From Pseudomonadota bacterium (GTDB taxonomy: Bacteria > Desulfobacterota > Desulfobulbia > Desulfobulbales > SURF-16), in contig JAHILF010000163.1 of the NCBI GenBank assembly GCA_018897105.1, forward strand, positions 1 to 32,972: a stretch of DNA of 32,972 nt. The letters are read 5' to 3'. Below the pieces are notes generated by a model that made no database searches, had not been told where the DNA came from, and saw nothing but the letters and a program-made list of their open reading frames with translations. The translations under genes were made by a program, and so were the position numbers. Below are positions 26,222 through 32,972 of the stretch, piece by piece (positions within the stretch are counted from its first letter, which is position 1; every line of letters begins with the position of its first letter).

Positions 26222-28714
26222 ATGACTGAAAACGAGCAAGTATTATCACCGACCATTTCCATAGAAAAAGAGCTGAAAAAATCCTATCTCGATTATGCCA
26301 TGAGCGTCATCATAGGCAGGGCTCTGCCTGATGTGCGGGACGGACTCAAACCGGTTCATCGCCGCTCTCTTTTTGCCATGCGGGAACTGAGCAATTATCA
26401 TAACCGCCCCTATCTGAAATCCGCCAGAATCGTCGGTGATATCATTGGTAAATATCACCCCCATGGTGATACGGCCGCCTATGATACCATTGTCAGGATG
26501 GCCCAGGATTTTTCCATGCGTTATCCCCTGGTGGACGGCCAGGGAAACTTTGGTTCCGTTGATGGTGATTCCCCGGCGGCCATGCGTTATACCGAGGCCA
26601 GGATGACCAAGCTGGATCAGGAAATAATTGCTGATCTGGAAAAGGATACGGTTGATTTTGTCCCGAATTACGATAACTCCTTGGCTGAACCGGTAGTCTT
26701 TCCGACCAAAATACCCAATCTGCTGACAAATGGCTCTTCCGGTATAGCTGTCGGCATGGCGACCAATATCCCGCCCCATAATCTCATTGAGATTATGGAT
26801 GGAATCATTGCCATGATAGATGACCCGCATATTGCGGTGAATGGCCTGATGGAGCATATTACCGGGCCGGATTTTCCCACCGGCGGTTTTATCTGCGGTA
26901 GGGCCGGCATACGGGAGGCCTATGAAACCGGACGCGGCTCTGTTTTAATGCGGGCGAGAAGCCATATAGAAAAAAGCAAAAAGATAAATCGCGAATCCAT
27001 TATTATTGATGAAATTCCCTATCAGCAGAACAAGGCAAAACTTGTGGAAAAAATTGCCTTGCTGATCAAGGAAAAAAAGATTGAATCAATAGGCGAGATA
27101 CGTGATGAGTCAGATCGCCACGGCATGCGCATAGTTCTTGAGTTGAAAAAAGATGAGTTTGCCGATGTGGTGCTCAATCAGCTCTACAAGATGACCCCGC
27201 TGCAGAAGAGCTTCGGCATCATATTCTTGAGTATTGTCAATTCCCGGCCGGAAGTTCTTAACCTCAAACAGATGCTGGAGCACTTTATCCAGCACAGAAA
27301 AACTGTGGTTTACCGGCGTACGGATTTTGATCTGAAAAAAGCCGAGGCCAGGGCTCATGTTCTGGAAGGACTGAAAGTAGCCATCAACAATATGGATGAG
27401 GTCGTGGCCCTTATCCGGGCATCGGCAAATCCATCGGAAGCCCGCCTGGGACTCATGGAGAGGTTTAATCTCTCCGAGATACAGGCCCAGTCCATCCTTG
27501 ATATGCGGCTGCAGAAACTGACAGGGCTGGAACGGGAAAAAATTATCAGCGAACTTAACGAACTGTTGGAAAAAATAGCAGTGTATAAACAAATTTTAAC
27601 CGATGAAACCCTTGTCATGAAGATTATCCGGGATGAGTCTCTGGAAATCAAACAACTCTATGGAGATGAACGGCGGACAGAGATCATTGACGCCCCGGAT
27701 GAGATTCTGCCGGAAGACATGATCCAGACGGAAGACATGGTGGTAACCGTCACCCATGGCGGCTATATCAAGAGAAATTCCGTTGATCTGTACCGTTCCC
27801 AGAGGCGAGGCGGCAAGGGCATCAAGGGTATCACCGCGGTTGAGGAGGATTTTGTCAACAATCTCTATCTTGCCTCAACCCATGACACCTTCCTCTTTTT
27901 CACCAACCATGGCAAGGTCTTCTGGCGCAAGGTTTATGAAATTCCCCTGGCCAGCCGTATTGCCAGAGGCAAGGCCATCGTCAATCTTCTTGAATTGTCC
28001 GAAAATGAACAGGTGGCTGCCATTCTGCCGGTTACGAGCTTTGATTGCACCGATAGAGAATGCTATATTCTGATGGTCACCAAAAAGGGTGTAGTGAAGA
28101 AAACGGTTATTTCCGAATTCGCCAGACCGATGCGCAAAGGAAAAATAGCGCTCACCATCAGGGAAGACGATGAAATTATCAGCGTGGCCATTACCAACGG
28201 CACAAGTCAAATTCTCCTGGTTTCCCACAAGGGCATGGCTATTCGTTTTAATGAAGATGACGTACGGAGCATGGGCCGAACAGCCACCGGGGTGCGCGGT
28301 ATCAAGCTAGCCAAAAATGACCATGTGGTGGCCGCAGTGGTCATTGACAACGATGATTCCATTCTGGTGGTAACGGAAAACGGCTTTGGTAAGAGAAGTC
28401 CGGTGGAAGAGTACAGACTGATAAAAAGAGGCGGCAAGGGTGTATATGCCATCAAGCCCAGTGAACGAAACGGCAACATCATCGGCGCCTGCCAGATTAC
28501 CAAGGAAGATGAGATCATGCTCATCACCGATCAGGGCAAAATCATCAGGATGGATATGAGTGCAGTCAGGGTTATCGGCCGAGCCACCCAAGGTGTTACC
28601 CTGTTTAATCTGGAACCGGGTGAAAAGGTGGTGGCCATGGATATGGTCCCTGCCTCCGACGCAGTGGATGAAGAAGATGATGATGATGAAGAGGAAACGG
28701 AAGAAGAGAGTTAA
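26222..28714 (+). CDS. gyrA: DNA gyrase subunit A
   Basis: The DNA-cleaving subunit of gyrase. The 830 aa show SYLDYAMSVIIGRALPDVRDGLKPVHRR, the catalytic Tyr123 in AAMRYTEAR, and the quinolone-determining region HPHGDTAAYDTIVRMAQ with Thr84 and Asp88 at the E. coli Ser83/Asp87 positions. The GyrA box QRRGGKGIKGI marks the start of the C-terminal DNA-wrapping beta-pinwheel, and the protein ends in a run of Asp/Glu (DEEDDDDEEETEEES). ATG 26222 has only a weak upstream purine stretch. A 201-nt gap (26021-26221) before it contains no gene; TTGCGC at 26138 with TATCAA at 26161 is a weak promoter candidate. The stop overlaps the gpsA ATG. Confidence 0.98.
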   Translation: MTENEQVLSPTISIEKELKKSYLDYAMSVIIGRALPDVRDGLKPVHRRSLFAMRELSNYHNRPYLKSARIVGDIIGKYHPHGDTAAYDTIVRMAQDFSMRYPLVDGQGNFGSVDGDSPAAMRYTEARMTKLDQEIIADLEKDTVDFVPNYDNSLAEPVVFPTKIPNLLTNGSSGIAVGMATNIPPHNLIEIMDGIIAMIDDPHIAVNGLMEHITGPDFPTGGFICGRAGIREAYETGRGSVLMRARSHIEKSKKINRESIIIDEIPYQQNKAKLVEKIALLIKEKKIESIGEIRDESDRHGMRIVLELKKDEFADVVLNQLYKMTPLQKSFGIIFLSIVNSRPEVLNLKQMLEHFIQHRKTVVYRRTDFDLKKAEARAHVLEGLKVAINNMDEVVALIRASANPSEARLGLMERFNLSEIQAQSILDMRLQKLTGLEREKIISELNELLEKIAVYKQILTDETLVMKIIRDESLEIKQLYGDERRTEIIDAPDEILPEDMIQTEDMVVTVTHGGYIKRNSVDLYRSQRRGGKGIKGITAVEEDFVNNLYLASTHDTFLFFTNHGKVFWRKVYEIPLASRIARGKAIVNLLELSENEQVAAILPVTSFDCTDRECYILMVTKKGVVKKTVISEFARPMRKGKIALTIREDDEIISVAITNGTSQILLVSHKGMAIRFNEDDVRSMGRTATGVRGIKLAKNDHVVAAVVIDNDDSILVVTENGFGKRSPVEEYRLIKRGGKGVYAIKPSERNGNIIGACQITKEDEIMLITDQGKIIRMDMSAVRVIGRATQGVTLFNLEPGEKVVAMDMVPASDAVDEEDDDDEEETEEES

Positions 28715-29739
28715 TGAGCTTACTGCACGAACAATTCATAGCGGTGATCGGGGCGGGAAGCTGGGGAACCGCCCTGGCAAAGCTGCTGAGCGATAAGGGT
28801 CACAGGGTCCAGTTATGGGCCCATCGGCCGGAGCGGGTCGATGCCATCAACCGGGAGCGGGAAAATAAAAAATATCTTCCCGGCTTTCCCTTAAATGAAA
28901 AGGTACAAGCCTCTTCGACCCTTAAAGAGGTAATCAGCGGAAAAAAGATTATCCTCATGGTGGTTCCTTCCCATGTCTTTCGCTCTGTTTTCCGCCAGCT
29001 TGTCCCTTTTCTGGGCAAAGAATGCATCGTGGTTTCCGCCACCAAAGGTATAGAAAACGACAGTCTGATGACCATGAGCCAGGTAATGGAAGACGAACTC
29101 CGAAGAAGCGGCATAACCGCCGAGATCGGCGTTCTCACCGGGCCGTCCTTTGCCAAGGAGGTGGCAGCCGGTATTCCCACCGCCGTTACGGTGGCGGCCA
29201 GGAAAAAGGAGGTGGCGGCACAGATTCAGGATATCTTTTTCACTGAGAGGTTCAGGGTCTATGCCAGCACCGATCTGATCGGCCAGGAACTCGGAGCGGC
29301 ACTGAAAAACATCGTGGCCATTGCCGCGGGTATCAGTGACGGGTTGGGTTACGGCACCAATACCAGGGCTGCTCTGATCACCAGGGGGCTCGCCGAAATA
29401 ACCCGCCTCGGGGTGAAGATGGGGGCAAATCCTCTGACATTTTCCGGACTGGGCGGTATGGGAGATCTTGTTCTCACTTGCACAGGAGATTTAAGCCGCA
29501 ACAGAACGGTGGGGCTCAAATTGGGCCAGGGGAAAAAGCTGCAGGCCATTCTTGCTGAGATGGAAATGGTGGCTGAAGGGGTGCAGACAACCCGATCCGC
29601 CTGGAAGCTTTCCCGGCGGGAAGGGGTGGATATGCCGATTCTCGAGCAGATCTACAAGGTGCTTTACGAGGATAAACCTTGCCAGCAGGCCGTGATGTCA
29701 CTGTTGACCAGGGATCAGAAAGAGGAGATGGAATTTTGA
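28714..29739 (+). CDS. gpsA: Glycerol-3-phosphate dehydrogenase (NAD(P)+)
   Basis: A cytoplasmic enzyme that reduces dihydroxyacetone phosphate to sn-glycerol 3-phosphate, the backbone of phospholipids. The 341-aa product has the Rossmann motif AVIGAGSWGTALA near the N-terminus, VPSHVFR, TKGIE, GVLTGPSFAKEVAAGIPTAV, the catalytic-lysine region ALKNIVAIAAGISDGLGYGTNTRAALITRG, and GLGGMGDLVLTCTGDLSRNR. Length and motifs are normal. It starts at ATG 28714, sharing one base with the gyrA stop, so it is probably translated from the gyrA message. A palindromic repeat follows directly after the stop. Confidence 0.97.
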   Translation: MSLLHEQFIAVIGAGSWGTALAKLLSDKGHRVQLWAHRPERVDAINRERENKKYLPGFPLNEKVQASSTLKEVISGKKIILMVVPSHVFRSVFRQLVPFLGKECIVVSATKGIENDSLMTMSQVMEDELRRSGITAEIGVLTGPSFAKEVAAGIPTAVTVAARKKEVAAQIQDIFFTERFRVYASTDLIGQELGAALKNIVAIAAGISDGLGYGTNTRAALITRGLAEITRLGVKMGANPLTFSGLGGMGDLVLTCTGDLSRNRTVGLKLGQGKKLQAILAEMEMVAEGVQTTRSAWKLSRREGVDMPILEQIYKVLYEDKPCQQAVMSLLTRDQKEEMEF

Positions 29740-29740
29740 G

Positions 29741-29767
29741 GTAGGGCGGTTCGCGAACCGCCCCTAC
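29741..29767. repeat. Palindromic extragenic repeat between convergent genes
   Basis: A GC-rich near-perfect palindrome centred on TTCGCGAA, with arms CGGTTCGCG/CGCGAACCG and outer GTAGGG/CCCCTAC, broken by one unmatched base. Similar palindromes occur as dispersed extragenic repeats in many bacteria. It sits in the 54-nt gap between gpsA (+) and znuB (-), and the long stem could also act as a bidirectional terminator, although the T-runs are short. Confidence 0.75.
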
Positions 29768-29793
29768 CGATCCGGAATGATCAATCTTCCTCT

Positions 29794-30630
29794 TTACGCT
29801 TTCCCCCACTTTTTTAAGGCAATGACCAGGAAGTAGACCATGCCAGCCATGATAATGATGGTGGCTCCTGCCGGAAAATCAAGTTGATAGCTTATTGCCA
29901 GCCCACCGGTTGTACACACCAGACAGAGAAGTATCGCCGTAACCATCATATGCCAGAGGCGTTTGACCAGCAGACCGGCCCCGGCGGCGGGCAGGGTCAG
30001 CATGGCCACCACCATGACAATACCCACCACCTGCACTAGCAACACCACCGTAAGGGCGATCATCAGCAGAAGAAGAAGATCGAACAGCTCAACCCTGATG
30101 CCGCTGATTCTGGCAAATTCTTCGTCAAAACAGACGGAAATCAGTTTGTTGTAAAAGAGTAGAACCACTCCGACAATGATCAGATCAAGTATGCCGATGA
30201 GAAGAAGATCCCTTTGCGAGACCATTAGAATATCGCCGAACAGGTAACTCATCAGGTCTTCGTTGTACCCGCCTGTCCTGCTGATAAAAAAAATACCAAC
30301 CGCCATACCGATGGACCAGATGGCGCTCAGCACCGTATCTTCCCGCTGGCTGCTGTGGTGCTTGACCATGGCAATGATGCAGGCCGCAAGCAGGGCTGCG
30401 GTCACAGCTCCCTGCAAGGGGGTTACGGGAAAGGCATATTCCTTCTGCAGGAAGCGGGCTGCTCCCATGCCGCCAAGGGTGCAGTGGGCAATGGCGCCGG
30501 CAATATAGGTTATGCGCCGCACAGTCACATAGGAGCCGATGATGCCGCAGGAAATAGAGGTCAGCAGTCCTGCAATAAGGGCGTATTGCAGAAAGGAATA
30601 TGTTTGCAAGTCTCTTAGAAATTGACCCAT
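29794..30630 (-). CDS. znuB: ABC-3 family metal transporter permease (ZnuB-like)
   Basis: The membrane channel of a zinc/manganese-type ABC importer. The 278 aa show about eight hydrophobic helices, with the family motifs SISCGIIGSYVTVRRITYIAGAIAHCTLGG near the N-terminus, DLMSYLFGDIL, DEEFARISGIRVE and VQVVGIVMVVAMLTLPAAGA. The start ATG lies 16 nt inside the znuC end, and a convergent repeat closes the operon downstream. No substrate-binding protein gene (znuA) is present in the window, so it must be elsewhere if the system is complete. The metal is inferred from family membership. Confidence 0.92.
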   Translation of the reverse strand: MGQFLRDLQTYSFLQYALIAGLLTSISCGIIGSYVTVRRITYIAGAIAHCTLGGMGAARFLQKEYAFPVTPLQGAVTAALLAACIIAMVKHHSSQREDTVLSAIWSIGMAVGIFFISRTGGYNEDLMSYLFGDILMVSQRDLLLIGILDLIIVGVVLLFYNKLISVCFDEEFARISGIRVELFDLLLLLMIALTVVLLVQVVGIVMVVAMLTLPAAGAGLLVKRLWHMMVTAILLCLVCTTGGLAISYQLDFPAGATIIIMAGMVYFLVIALKKWGKA

Positions 30631-31376
30631 GTATGCCCTTTTTCGGAACAGCGGTGGTCATGGCGCACCATGGCCAGATCGGCGCCGTAAATATCCTGTA
30701 TATTTTTCCCGTCAATTTCACTGGTTGGATGGATATGCACCAGACGGTTGACGCAGACCACGGAACCGACATATTTGGAAACAAATCCCACATCATGGGA
30801 AACGACGATAATAGTCAGTTTTTCGTTTAATTTGCTGAGCAGGTTATAAATATTCTGTTCGGCAAAACTGTCCACATTGGCTGTGGGCTCATCAAAGAAA
30901 AGCAGCTCCGCCGATGAGGCCAATGCCCTGGCAATCAGGGTGCGTTGGCGTTGACCGCCGGACAGATCGGCAAAGGCTGTTTGGTGCTGGTGGTACAGAT
31001 CAACATCCCTGAGAGCTTGCGCCGCCAGCTCCCGGTCATTCTTGCTGAATGGCCCCCCCCATGATTTGCCGACCCGGCCCATCATGACCACATCAAGGAC
31101 GGAAACAGGAAAAAGCGGATCAAAAAGCCGCTGCTGGGGGACATAGCCGATACGGTGCGAGGAATTTTTCGGGGAGTTGCCTAAAACGGTTATAGAACCC
31201 TTGTCAGGTTTGAGAAGTCCGAGCATGAGGCGCAACAGGGTAGTTTTCCCGCCGCCATTGGGGCCGATCACGCCGATCATCTCCCGTTCCTTGATGCTGA
31301 AGGTGACATCTTCCAAAACGGAAAGGCTGCCGAAGGAAAAACTCATATTTTGTACATCAATGACGGTTTTTTTCAT
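30615..31376 (-). CDS. znuC: Metal ABC transporter ATP-binding protein (ZnuC-like)
   Basis: The cytoplasmic ATPase that powers the ZnuB-like permease. The 253 aa have Walker A GPNGGGKTT (38-46), the Q-loop YVPQQ (78-82), signature LSGGQRQR (138-145), Walker B LLFFDEPTANVD, and the switch His in VVSHD. The C-terminus is rich in His and Cys (HDHRCSEKGHTW), which could bind metal. The start is ATG complement 31376, preceded by AAGGAATC-like purines on its strand. The 221-nt upstream gap to selD shows no clear Zur or Fur box and no gene. Confidence 0.94.
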   Translation of the reverse strand: MKKTVIDVQNMSFSFGSLSVLEDVTFSIKEREMIGVIGPNGGGKTTLLRLMLGLLKPDKGSITVLGNSPKNSSHRIGYVPQQRLFDPLFPVSVLDVVMMGRVGKSWGGPFSKNDRELAAQALRDVDLYHQHQTAFADLSGGQRQRTLIARALASSAELLFFDEPTANVDSFAEQNIYNLLSKLNEKLTIIVVSHDVGFVSKYVGSVVCVNRLVHIHPTSEIDGKNIQDIYGADLAMVRHDHRCSEKGHTWVNF

Positions 31377-31597
31377 AAGGAATCAATTTTAACCACAAAA
31401 TTAGCCAGTCACCAAGCAGTTTATCATTGTTAAAGAGGCGGCTGTCTGATTTAATTATATTTATTCTGCTGAGAGCGATGGCCGGTTGAAAAAGAGCCTT
31501 TGGCCACTCAATACAGAAGTTATCCCTTAGAGAATGCGTCACCGATTTTTGGTGCCTTAAACATTTCAGGCATCATCATTAATTCATCCAGGCAAAA

Positions 31598-32647
31598 ATG
31601 GCATCTGAAAAAAAAATAAAATTGACAGGCACGGTCAAAGCCGCCGGTTGAGCGGCCAAAATAAGTCCAGGGGACCTGGACCAGATACTGTGCGGGCTTG
31701 ATCTGCCCACCGATCCTAATCTGATCGTTGGCGCCGAAGGCTGTGATGACGCCGGGGTATACCGGCTAACGGACGAGTGCGCCCTGATTCAGACGGTTGA
31801 TTTTTTTACGCCCATTGTCGATGATCCGTACCGTTTTGGTCAGATTACTGCAGCCAACGCCTTAAGCGATGTCTATGCCATGGGCGGCAAACCGCTACTT
31901 GCCATGAATATTGTGGCGTTTCCACTGGGCGAGATGGACAAGTCCGTTTTAAGGGATATTCTGCGGGGTGGCCTGGAAAAGATCAAGGAGGCCGGCGCCC
32001 TGCTGGTGGGGGGGCACAGTATTGAAGACAAAGAGCTTAAATATGGTCTTTCCGTCACCGGCGTGGTGCACCCGGACCGGGTCATGCTGAATTCAGGGGC
32101 TCGACCGGGGGATAAGCTCCTGCTCACCAAACCGCTGGGTACGGGAATTCTCTCCACCGCAATCAAAGGAGGGCTGGCCGGCGAGGAACTGGAAAAGGTC
32201 ATCACGGAATGCATGATCACCTTGAACCGGGTTGCCGGCGATGCCATGGCTGAGGTGGGGGCGCATGGCTGCACCGACATTACCGGATTCGGCCTCATCG
32301 GGCATCTCTTTGAGATGGCCCACGCCTCAAAGGTTTCCATCACTGTTGACACCGCTGCCGTGCCGCTGCTGCAGCAAACCCATGACTTTGCCTCCATGGG
32401 CATCATCCCTGAAGGGGCCTATAAGAATAAAAAGTTTTATCAGAAATGGGTGACCAATCATCTGGCCGAGCTTGATCCGCTGGAGATGATTCTCTATGAC
32501 CCGCAGACATCGGGCGGTTTACTGATCGCCGCTTCTCCCGAGCAACTAGCTGCCATGGAAAAAAAGATCAGAGCCGCCTCATCCCTGCCCTGTGCCGTAA
32601 TCGGTACGGTTCAGGAAGGGGAGGCGGGCAGGATCATTCTGGTTTAG
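31598..32647 (+). CDS. selD: Selenide, water dikinase SelD with in-frame UGA (Sec18)
   Basis: SelD makes selenophosphate from selenide and ATP, the selenium donor for Sec-tRNA and selenouridine. Starting from ATG 31598, codon 18 is UGA (31649-31651) in the context KAAG-U-AAKISPGDLD, aligning with the catalytic Cys17 and Lys20 of E. coli SelD. The frame is open to TAG 32645-32647, giving 349 residues, the normal length. A stop at 31580-31582 and no other start make ATG 31598 secure. Downstream motifs include the NALSDVYAMGG segment, GGHSIEDKELKYGLSVTG, TKPLGTGIL and GCTDITGFGLIGHL. Automatic callers would start at ATG 31880 and lose 94 residues. A SECIS-like hairpin follows the UGA. No selA or selB is in view. 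Confidence 0.95.
31665..31681 (+). promoter_or_regulatory. selD: SECIS-like hairpin in selD
   Basis: GTCCAGG (31665-31671) pairs perfectly with CCTGGAC (31675-31681) around a GGA loop. It starts 13 nt after the UGA, with the apical loop 20 nt downstream and a G at its first position, which fits bacterial SECIS elements bound by SelB. Confidence 0.8.
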
Positions 32648-32830
32648 TTTGTGGATGCCTTTAGTGGGTGGGCTTTGCAGCACGCTGTGTTTTTTTAAGT
32701 CAAGTATTTAGGGAGATATATTGACTCTTACTTAATCACCCACTCGGGACCTTTTCCATGTGAGATTAGTCAAGCAAAGACCATCTTGCTTTCGACCTCT
32801 CTTGATTTTAAAAATTTATCGCATCTAGCC

Positions 32831-32972
32831 CCAATACTGTTCACTTAAGTTAAATTATGTGGTATCCTGTTGTCAAACCCAAACAGGAGGACCGCATATG
32901 GCACGCACTGTAGCAGAACTTCCAAGTGGCACCCGCATCACGGATTATATTAGTCTTGGCGTAGTTACTAAA
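32831..32972 (+). mobile_element. Left part of an IS4-type insertion sequence, cut by the window end
   Basis: The transposase start at 32898 implies an IS whose left end lies a short way upstream. The segment CCAATACTGTTCACTTAAG (32831-32849) looks like a terminal inverted repeat, but the right end is outside the window, so the boundary is a guess. The rest of 32648-32897 after selD holds no gene that I can see. Confidence 0.4.
32898..32972 (+). CDS. IS4-family transposase, N-terminal fragment
   Basis: Only 25 codons are visible: ATG 32898 and then VAELPSGTRITDYISLGVVT, matching the N-terminal domain of IS4-type DDE transposases, which typically have a RITDxISLGVL pattern. AGGAGG at 32885-32890 is a strong ribosome binding site. 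The gene runs off the window edge, so whether it is intact cannot be told. It inserts downstream of selD without disrupting it. Confidence 0.72.
   Translation, partial: MARTVAELPSGTRITDYISLGVVTK

Noticed and set aside
26360-26520. Possible quinolone-resistance allele in gyrA (Thr84)
   Set aside because: Thr at the Ser83 position is common wild type in many bacteria and Asp88 is retained, so nothing can be concluded.
31357-31542. 61-codon frame on the - strand upstream of znuC
   Set aside because: It overlaps the znuC start and shows no family resemblance; probably chance.
31480-31582. Frame ATG GCC GGT TGA... upstream of selD that could look like a second Sec ORF
   Set aside because: There is no convincing ribosome binding site, the translated sequence has no pattern, and I saw no SECIS-like stem, unlike the frame at 17544.

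Overview
The window reads as chromosomal DNA from a Gram-negative, strictly or facultatively anaerobic member of the Desulfobacterota (deltaproteobacteria), most like the Desulfobulbaceae and relatives. This is inferred from the gene mix: a PurS-PurL fusion, DivIVA, YggT, YggU and RicT in a Gram-negative-looking genome, a periplasmic AMIN-type amidase, a Thermus-type MetRS with a C-terminal tRNA-binding domain, and a selenocysteine-containing SelD. No species is claimed. Nearly all genes are housekeeping. The coding is dense, with many 1-11 nt stop/start overlaps and several TTG or GTG starts.

Left block (255-16694, all + strand): purL, an OB-fold/HD exoribonuclease-like gene, holB, ricT, metG, a degenerate GGDEF-like gene, a MinD/FlhG-like ATPase, yggT, divIVA, yggU, a YfcE-type phosphodiesterase, a HIT hydrolase, mutS and a secreted N-acetylmuramoyl-L-alanine amidase. 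It is preceded at 22-94 by a REPIN-like double hairpin.

Middle block (16718-21937): comF (-), then a gap that contains an apparently unannotated 51-codon gene (17544-17699, +) whose in-frame UGA would encode selenocysteine in a Cys-Thr-Pro-Sec motif between two membrane helices. Next come an mtnA-like isomerase (+) and a leftward operon of a double-GAF protein, MreB and a serine beta-lactamase-like hydrolase. The GAF gene and the roughly 400 bp beyond it are markedly AT-rich.

Right block (21938-32972): an AT-rich divergent intergenic region that could be an origin, then dnaN, gyrB, gyrA and gpsA (+) without dnaA or recF. A palindromic repeat, a convergent metal ABC transporter pair (znuB/znuC, -) and selD (+) follow. 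selD reads through an in-frame UGA at codon 18 and has a clean bacterial SECIS-like hairpin. The window ends inside the first 25 codons of an IS4-type transposase.

The main connection is selenium. selD makes the selenophosphate needed for Sec insertion and itself needs UGA decoding, so the organism very probably decodes Sec. That makes the 17544-17699 reading frame the most promising undescribed element here. Other themes are cell envelope (DivIVA, YggT, amidase, MreB, serine hydrolase) and replication/repair (holB, mutS, dnaN, gyrase), where MutS and the HD protein both end with clamp-binding-like motifs.
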